Shown: positions 58,189-64,000 of the stretch, piece by piece
Position numbering within the stretch: the first letter of the stretch is position 1
Layout of the letters: the number at the start of each line of letters is the position of its first letter
NCBI GenBank assembly: GCA_936432065.2
Contig: OW386285.2
Location: 37,379,920 to 37,443,919, forward strand
Direction: 5' to 3'
From: Rutpela maculata
Taxonomy: Eukaryota; Arthropoda; Insecta; Coleoptera; Cerambycidae
Length of the DNA stretch: 64,000 nt
The notes under the pieces: model-generated
Told to the model about the DNA's origin: nothing
Database searches by the model: none
The model's input: only the letters and a program-made list of their open reading frames with translations
Made by a program: the position numbers and the translations under genes

Positions 58189-58700
58189 GCGGTCCAGTGT
58201 ACCGGGCAAAAATAATCCAGTGAACTATTGTAAGGTTGGTCCAGTGAACCAAAGAGCGGTCCAGTGTACCGGGCAAAAATAGTCCAGTGAACTATTGCAA
58301 GATTGGTCCAGTGAACCAAAGAGCGGTCCAGTGTACCGAGCAAAAATAGTCCAGTGAACTATTGCAAGATTGGTCCAGTGAACCACAGAGCGGTCCAGTG
58401 TACCGAGTAAGAATAGTCCAGTGAACTATGGCAAGGGTGGTCCAGTGAATCACAAAGTGGTTCAGTGTACCGAACAGAAATAGTCCAGTGAACTATTGCA
58501 TGGTGGTCCAGTGAATCACGGAGCGGTCCAGTGTATCGAGCAAAAAAAAAAAAATAGTCCAGTAAATTATAACAAGGGTGGTTGAGTAAACCACAGAGAG
58601 GTCCAGTGTACCAGGAAAAATTTGCACAATGTTGGTCCAGTGAGCCACATCACATACAAGGTCAGTAAGTAGTAGTAGAACTAGTATCCCTAAAACCGTA
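58189..58700 (+). repeat. 67-bp tandem array with repeated GTCCAGTG octamer
   Basis: Unit starts GCGGTCCAGTGTACCG at 58189, 58256, 58323 and 58390, with diverging units at 58457, 58523 and about 58597, giving a 67-bp period. Each unit holds three copies of (G)TCCAGTG followed by TACC, AACTATTG or AACCA, about 18 copies in all. The array lies in the retrotransposon between the pol stop and the 3' LTR. The apparent minus-strand frame across it is a by-product of the repeat. Confidence 0.9.
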
Positions 58701-58758
58701 GTCCAGTGTACTACAGAAGACGAAGTCGCGAGGACGCTCCACGTCAGGATTGGCCGAT

Positions 58759-59006
58759 TGTTAAATAAATAAATCTTAAATATACTACTCAGTTAAATGA
58801 TTCATTATATTAACTTTGCGGGTTCTCTGTCGTCAATCTAAGACCATAACTCTCTCACATTAGTCAAAACATGTCAGCATTTTAGCGGCAGGGATACCCC
58901 AAAGCGAGTTAGTCGATCATGTACTTTTGAACTAAAGAGTGTCTCAAATTTTTAATATATTTTATTCAAATTACTGCCGTATTCTTATTATGGGGAATTT
59001 GTAACA
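58759..59006 (+). repeat. 3' LTR
   Basis: 248 bp, identical to the 5' LTR in my reading. The bases just upstream (GACGCTCCACGTCAGGATTGGCCGAT) are not a purine tract; the nearest one is AGAAGACGAAG at about 58706. Confidence 0.95.
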
Positions 59007-60374
59007 CAATAAACAATTCATGGTAAGAAAATTAACGTTCTATATTGGTTTGCCAGTATTATTAATAACTATTTCTTATTTAAATTTTAGTTGAGCGAAG
59101 TTTGACTTGTACCTAAGGAGAAAAAAGTGCAATAGCAGAAATTGTTTTAAATACGGTACACTCCAAGAAGAAAATTTGCAGGCTCCATAAAGATATTTGA
59201 TGAAATACATAAATTAAGAAGAGATTCAAAGTACCATTGTTAACAAGTGATTTTTTACTGGGCATGCTGTCTCAAAGCATATTGTGTGGTGTTTAAAAAC
59301 TCAATGTTGGATTGTTTAACATTCAAAAACTATGAAATTAAATCTTTAAAATTGGTCGAGGGTCAGTGAATACATAAACAGGGCTATGCAAGTGTTGAAT
59401 TCTAGCTATAAATACCCTTCGAGTTATATATGTTATAAATGTTACTTATTGATTAGATGGACATTAACATAAAGAATATTATGTTATAATAATTACAATA
59501 AACCTTTCTTTATACCTCTTGTAAGTTTCTTGCCGATTATCCTTAGGAATATCAATAGACCTTAGATAGTAAATAATTTCTTTAGTAGAGTTATTTTGTT
59601 TTACTTTCTGTTAAATACATGGTCCTATATACAAGTTAAACGTAATTGGCCATTTCAATTTGCTGCTAACGAAAGCAATTTGGAGTGATAAATAAAACAA
59701 AAACATAATAAAAATGGAAAATTTAATAAAATATAAAACGTGGTTAACAACTGACCTACACGAAATAATAAAATTCGTGTTGGACATATTTTACTTCCAC
59801 ATCCAAGTAACGGCAAAAAAATTTATGAAAATTTGTATTGTTCAAATAGGCTTAAAATGTCATGAAACGTCGAGATTTTAAATTTGAAAGAAAATAAAAT
59901 TCTGTCTGTCGGTCTGTAACTTTTTTTGTGCGCACGTTTACTCTGGAACCGTTTAAGATATTGACTTGAAATGTACACGTAGTAACTCCATAGCAACAAC
60001 CGTAAATAGTTGTTTATTCACTAGTAAAATAAAAAGTATTCTCTTCTTGCGGCACACTTATTTTTATTATTCTTCACATAAATGGAAAATATTTCGACCT
60101 TTGCAGCCTCACTATAATCCATTTTGATTGAATAAATGTTAATAATGACGGTTTGAAATATCAAAATTGAATACACAATGAAATAATTAGTTTCGTGGCC
60201 TACCTTGTTATTTTTCTTTTACTTGTGTTTTGACACGCATGTCTCAATCATCTGTCAATAAAGTAGTTTATTTGAATTTTGAATGTCAAACATGTCAAAA
60301 AGTATTTAATATATTATTTTATACAATATTATATATTTGAAATCAGGAGAAAAAGAGCTTCTCGAAAATGTAAT
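59007..60374. other. Non-coding, mostly unassigned
   Basis: AT-rich, no gene. Contains a fragment of the TACTTCCAC family at 59792-59972. Confidence 0.45.
59792..59972 (+). mobile_element. TACTTCCAC-family fragment, copy E
   Basis: TACTTCCACATCC with the second hairpin arm shortened, then AAGTAACGGC, AAATAGGCTTAAAATGTCAT, a GTCTGTCGGTCTGTAAC tract and ACTCTGGAACCGTTTAAG. It breaks off after TTGACTTGAAAT. Confidence 0.65.
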
Positions 60375-60620
60375 AATATATTTTATTTATTTATTTTATT
60401 TATTTGTTACGATATCCAACAGGCACAAGGCCCAATTACAGGATAAAGAGAGAACAACTACAACTACAAATAAATTAGGATACAAAGATATAAAAAGATA
60501 TAAACAAAATTATACGTACAGTAGGTATATATACTTATTTTAGAGTAATGTGAAATGGTAAAAAAAAACAATATGGAAAAAAAAAGTGAAAACATGACAG
60601 TCTTTAGGATAAACAATTAG

Positions 60621-63530
60621 TTAATTAAAAACATATTTCTTTATTTGCGATGGGTTAGTGCAAAATATATCAAGTCGACTTTCCAGGTGTGAGTAGTTAA
60701 GGTACATTTGATATAGCGGTGAAGACATAAGAATATTTGTTTTGGCAGTGGGGAGATGAAAAAGGTTGCAATTTCTTGAGGAAATTCTAGGTACTTTGTA
60801 TATGATTTGATTGGAGAGTCTGATGCAATCGAGGCAATTATTTACTATTTTATACAAGAATATTATAGAGGCAGCGATTCTCCTTTTGTCCAGTTCGCAA
60901 ACATTAAAGCGATTAAGTAGTATATCATGGGGGAACCCGATTTGTGGATAATAACCGTGAATTATATATGTGGCCGATTTGAGAAACCTACGTTGTATTT
61001 TTTCAAGTTGGAGGATATAAACGTTGTAGGTAGGGCTCCAAACCACTGAGGCGTACTCGAGGCGGGATCTTACAAATGTCACGTATAGGGTGCGCATAGT
61101 GTCAATGTTCACAAACCCCTTACAGTTTCGTGTGAGAAATCCTATGGTTTTAATGGCGCCGGCTACTATTGACTCAATATGTTTTATAAAATTAAGTTTA
61201 GGATCAAAGTAAACTCCTAAGTCTTTAAAAGAGTCTGGTCTGTGCAATATGACACCCTGAAGATTATAATCATAGAGAAATATGTTATGCTTTCTGGTAA
61301 ATGACAAGGTGTTACACTTCTGTGGATTAAGTGGCAGTTTATTGATAATGCACCAGTCATGGAGTTTATTTAGATTATTTTGCAATTTCTCACAGTCTTG
61401 GATTGATGTTATTTCGAGAAATATTTTTAAGTCGTCTGCATAGAGCAACGTTTCGGCATCGAGATCGGTCGTAATATCATCCACAAACAGGTTAAAGAGA
61501 AGCGGGCCCAGTATAGACCCTTGGGGAACACCGGATTCCTGCAAGAATTCGACGGACCTGTAACCACGGTGTTGAACATATTGGTATCTGTTTTGCAAGT
61601 AAGTTTTAATTAAGTTTATTAGATCCACTGATAAACCAAATGTGGCAATTTTTGATAGTAGAACACCGTGATCGAGTCTGTCGAAAGCCTTGGAGAAGTC
61701 TGTGTAAATCACATCAACCTGTCTAGACAGATCAAGTTTTTCACTTAAGTATTGAGTGATACAAACGAGGTTGGTTACTGTAGATCTGCCCCTCATAAAA
61801 CCATGTTGGTTGGGCGACATCATGCCAGATGTATGGTCATAGATAACTGAGTGTAGAATAATTTCCAAGATTTTGGCAAAGTTGCAAATTATAGTGATTG
61901 GTCTATAGTTGGACAAGTCGTTTTTATCACCTTTTTTAAAGATAGGACAAACTCGTGATAATTTCCATTTATCCGGAAAATAGGATGTCTGTAGTATCAA
62001 GTTAAATATATGCATGAGGGGTTTAGCAAATATTATTGCACAATCTCTCACTATAAAAGCTGGGATAAGGTCAGGTCCCATCGTCATGTTAGCTTTTAGT
62101 TTTTTGGTTGCGTTTAAGACTTGTTCTTCAGTTATTTCTGTTAGGGTAAGCAATAAGTTGTTATTGTTGGATTGAAAATTCTGTTCTTGATTAGCGGATG
62201 GTGTGAATGACTTGGCAAAATAATCAGCGAAGCTATTAACAATTGTTCGTGGATCTGTTACTTCCTCATTTTGATAGTACAAGGCGGTTGGTATAGGCGA
62301 GATATTATTTTTTGAATTGAGAAAAGACCAAAAGTTCTTAGGATTAATTTTAATTTCTGTTTCAATAGTTTCAAGGTACAGTTTATATGAAATATCAACC
62401 TCTTGTTTAATTTGTGCTCGCAGTTGTTTAAATTTCTCGAATTCGTAAGCAGAACCTGTTTTTTTATATTTGTTGAAATGTTTATTTTTCAATTTTATCT
62501 TGTAGATAATTTTTCCGTTAAACCATGGTGGATACGATTTATTGGTAACCTTAGTCCTAGGAGTATGTTTCTCGAAAATTTCATCCAGTTTAGTATAGAA
62601 TAAGTCAAGTGATTCATCTACAGTAGTATATTGTTCAAATATGGACCAGTCAGTATGGAAAATTTCCGCATACAAATTATGAAAGTTGGCTCTTTTAAAA
62701 TTGTATTTTGTGATCGTTTGACAAGGGAAGTTGTTAGTACTTGATTTGGGAATATCAACTTCAACGAGCAGTGCAGGATGATAGGGATCTTCAGGGAGAA
62801 TAACTTCGGGGGCTCTATTAACAGAACAGTTATTATTTCTTATTACTAAGTCTAGTATTCGTTCAAGGCTATTAGTTGTATAATTATATTGTTTTAAGTC
62901 AAAGAAGTTGAAAAAGTTTAATAAGGAGTTAAAATTGATAGTAGAAGCATTATTATTCATAGCACAGTTTAGGTATTCAGGTATATTAAAGTCCCCTAAT
63001 ATTAGAATGTCTGATCCATAAATGCAATACAAAGAAGCTATTGATTCGTATAGTAATTCGAAGTCAGTGTTATTACATGCTGGAGGAATGTATATTACGA
63101 TTATGTGCAACGTGTGGAATTTTATATTTAATTTAACAACTAGAATATCTATGTGTTTTATATGACTAAAGCCATCCGAGATAGAAAAAATATTGACTTT
63201 AACCGCATTAAATTTCTTATTTAGAGCTAGGAGTACACCGCCTCCTCTTTTAGTATTCGTAGAAGTAAAATCGCGGTCGCTTCTGAATACGTCGTAATGG
63301 TTCAAATCGAATAACTCACAATTAAAGATATCTTTACTTAGCCAGGTTTCTGTAAAAGCAATAGCATCATACTGATTGATGATTGACATAGAATTAAAAA
63401 GAGTGACAGTTTTGGACCCCAGTCCCCTCACATTTTGATAGTAAAACATCAAAGTAAGCGGGTTAGACTTATGAGTGTAAGTAGAATTCAGACATTTGGA
63501 ATTGGGTCTGGGTACAGGGCAGTTTGATTG
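60621..63530 (-). CDS. LINE ORF2: endonuclease plus reverse transcriptase
   Basis: Open for 969 codons after the TAG at 63531-63533. Counting from 63452: AP-type endonuclease with QNVRG (residues 6-10), TETW (34-37), RGGGVLLA (about 69-76), GDFN (153-156) and DPYHPAL (about 222-228); RT with NYRPITIICNF (515-525), NQHGFMRGRST (548-558), TDFSKAFDRL (584-593), GVPQGSILGPLLF (641-653) and YADD (671-674); then LEYASVVWSPTYN and QRRFLKSA. No RNase H domain. This matches the CR1/Jockey group. Tyr precedes His in DPYHPAL where many relatives have SDH. A plain ATG start is not obvious: the second residue Met (63449) is the first ATG in this stretch. The frame is continuous with ORF1 apart from one TAG. 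Confidence 0.9.
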   Translation of the reverse strand, partial: QSNCPVPRPNSKCLNSTYTHKSNPLTLMFYYQNVRGLGSKTVTLFNSMSIINQYDAIAFTETWLSKDIFNCELFDLNHYDVFRSDRDFTSTNTKRGGGVLLALNKKFNAVKVNIFSISDGFSHIKHIDILVVKLNIKFHTLHIIVIYIPPACNNTDFELLYESIASLYCIYGSDILILGDFNIPEYLNCAMNNNASTINFNSLLNFFNFFDLKQYNYTTNSLERILDLVIRNNNCSVNRAPEVILPEDPYHPALLVEVDIPKSSTNNFPCQTITKYNFKRANFHNLYAEIFHTDWSIFEQYTTVDESLDLFYTKLDEIFEKHTPRTKVTNKSYPPWFNGKIIYKIKLKNKHFNKYKKTGSAYEFEKFKQLRAQIKQEVDISYKLYLETIETEIKINPKNFWSFLNSKNNISPIPTALYYQNEEVTDPRTIVNSFADYFAKSFTPSANQEQNFQSNNNNLLLTLTEITEEQVLNATKKLKANMTMGPDLIPAFIVRDCAIIFAKPLMHIFNLILQTSYFPDKWKLSRVCPIFKKGDKNDLSNYRPITIICNFAKILEIILHSVIYDHTSGMMSPNQHGFMRGRSTVTNLVCITQYLSEKLDLSRQVDVIYTDFSKAFDRLDHGVLLSKIATFGLSVDLINLIKTYLQNRYQYVQHRGYRSVEFLQESGVPQGSILGPLLFNLFVDDITTDLDAETLLYADDLKIFLEITSIQDCEKLQNNLNKLHDWCIINKLPLNPQKCNTLSFTRKHNIFLYDYNLQGVILHRPDSFKDLGVYFDPKLNFIKHIESIVAGAIKTIGFLTRNCKGFVNIDTMRTLYVTFVRSRLEYASVVWSPTYNVYILQLEKIQRRFLKSATYIIHGYYPQIGFPHDILLNRFNVCELDKRRIAASIIFLYKIVNNCLDCIRLSNQIIYKVPRISSRNCNLFHLPTAKTNILMSSPLYQMYLNYSHLESRLDIFCTNPSQIKKYVFN

Positions 63531-63533
63531 CTA
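63531..63533 (-). other. In-frame TAG between LINE ORF1 and ORF2, readthrough-type context
   Basis: The minus strand reads CAA TAG CAA TCA. The two codons after the stop fit the CAR-YYA rule known for leaky UAG stops. ORF2 is open from here without a frame change. Confidence 0.6.
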
Positions 63534-63945
63534 TTGTCCGCCTAATATTCTAATTTTCATTTTACTTTGGATCTCCTTATATACGTGACATTTAGGATCC
63601 CACGCCGCATGTTGTACGTCTAGATTCTTATTTTGCGTAGAATTTAAATTATTGCAGTGCACGCATTTAAGGTCCGTGGCAGTGCATTCCTTTACTGAAT
63701 GTGCTTCAGAGCATTTGGGACAAACGGGAGTATCTCTAACGCAATTATTGGCTATATGGTGAAAACCGCAACATTTAAAACAACGTCTCACATCGATCGC
63801 ATCATACACCGAACAGTAATCATATCCAACAAATATTTTCCCCTTATCAATAATTCTAGTATAAGTTTCAATATCTACCTGAATTAACGCTTGATATATC
63901 TTATTATAGGGTGTTCCGTTTAAAAAAACATATATTTATTTCGTA
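63531..63945 (-). CDS. LINE ORF1, C-terminal part with zinc knuckles
   Basis: The open frame enters near 63942 and ends at TAG 63531-63533. It encodes YQALIQVDIETYTRIIDKG, then three Cys/His knuckles: CFKCCGFHHIANNC, CPKCSEAHSVKEC and CVHCNN...H, and ends KMKIRILGGQ. Jockey-type ORF1 proteins are RNA-binding and end in such knuckles. The N-terminal two thirds are absent, so the element is 5'-truncated or its 5' part lies beyond a rearrangement. Same frame as ORF2. Confidence 0.8.
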
Positions 63946-64000
63946 TCACGTGACCTATACATGATATTGTTTTTTTTTATCACGTTTCGTTAAAATATAG

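Larger units (their letters stand above)
53633..59006 (+). mobile_element. Complete Ty3/gypsy LTR retrotransposon, 5,374 bp
   Basis: Two 248-bp LTRs (53633-53880 and 58759-59006), each TGTTAAAT...TTGTAACA, which I read as identical. The 4-bp target duplication CAAT lies at 53629-53632 and 59007-59010. Between them is one fused Gag-Pol frame (53932-58140) with one stop, then a tandem array and the 3' LTR. No env-like frame follows. Identical LTRs and an intact duplication point to a recent insertion. The order protease-RT-RNase H-integrase defines Ty3/gypsy. Confidence 0.95.
60375..63945 (-). mobile_element. Jockey/CR1-type LINE, nearly full length
   Basis: Minus-strand element. ORF1 remnant at about 63945-63531, ORF2 at 63530-60621, 3' UTR to about 60375 with TGGATATCGTAACAAATAAA followed by (AAATA/AAAT)n. 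The 5' part of ORF1 is missing before about 63945, where a TAA precedes the open frame. ORF2 is intact, so this copy was probably active recently. Confidence 0.85.

Noticed and set aside
58041..58343. 100-codon minus-strand frame over the 67-bp array
   Set aside because: The repeated peptide pattern simply mirrors the tandem DNA repeat.
58189..58700. CRISPR array
   Set aside because: The repeats are contiguous 67-bp units without unique spacers, inside a eukaryotic retrotransposon.

Overview
The window is nuclear DNA of an insect. The evidence is a spliced cuticle-type chitin-binding gene, AT-rich non-coding DNA, a short run of the insect telomere motif TTAGG, and transposon families typical of large arthropod genomes. 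The order cannot be fixed from sequence alone; a beetle or a hemipteran would both fit. There is one convincing host gene. Almost everything else is mobile DNA, much of it nested.

Layout. 0-12.4 kb: long inverted-repeat (foldback) elements and dead LINE fragments. 12.39-20.48 kb: a 112-codon reading frame of unknown identity, split by a 7.75-kb TIR-bounded composite with TA target duplications. The composite contains tRNA-like modules, a LINE inserted in one of those modules, a hAT-type MITE inside that LINE, a second foldback copy, a hairpin-headed element and a smaller relative of the composite itself. 20.5-25.6 kb: a mariner-type transposase scrap, a 1.5-kb foldback with TTA duplications, and a TIR-bounded element carrying a decayed CXC-domain plus nuclease-like gene. 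26.1-30.5 kb: an RNase H-bearing LINE remnant interrupted once by a TIR element (TA duplications) and once by a second LINE. 30.9-35.5 kb: a hAT MITE with 8-bp duplications, a cluster of strong hairpins and an RTE-type LINE remnant.

36.3-48.2 kb, minus strand: a multi-exon gene for a secreted protein of about 1,200 residues. It has a signal peptide, a Rebers-Riddiford-like chitin-binding domain, a long Gln-rich region, PYPV/VEKP repeats and YLPPK motifs, and is probably a structural cuticle or matrix protein. Its introns hold several foldback, hairpin and GTCC/GTCT-tract elements. 48.6-53.2 kb: two more foldbacks, one enclosing an R1-like LINE tail next to TTAGG repeats.

53.6-59.0 kb: a complete Ty3/gypsy LTR retrotransposon with LTRs I read as identical, a CAAT target duplication, one fused Gag-Pol frame broken by a single TGA, and a 67-bp tandem array before the 3' LTR. 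60.4-63.95 kb, minus strand: a nearly intact Jockey/CR1-type LINE whose ORF1 and ORF2 share one frame, separated by a single TAG in a known readthrough-type context.

The most interesting points are the CXC/nuclease TIR element, the LINE readthrough arrangement, the retrotransposon tandem array, the TIR family dense in TGACGTCA sites with tRNA-like cores, and how precisely the nested insertions can be resolved.
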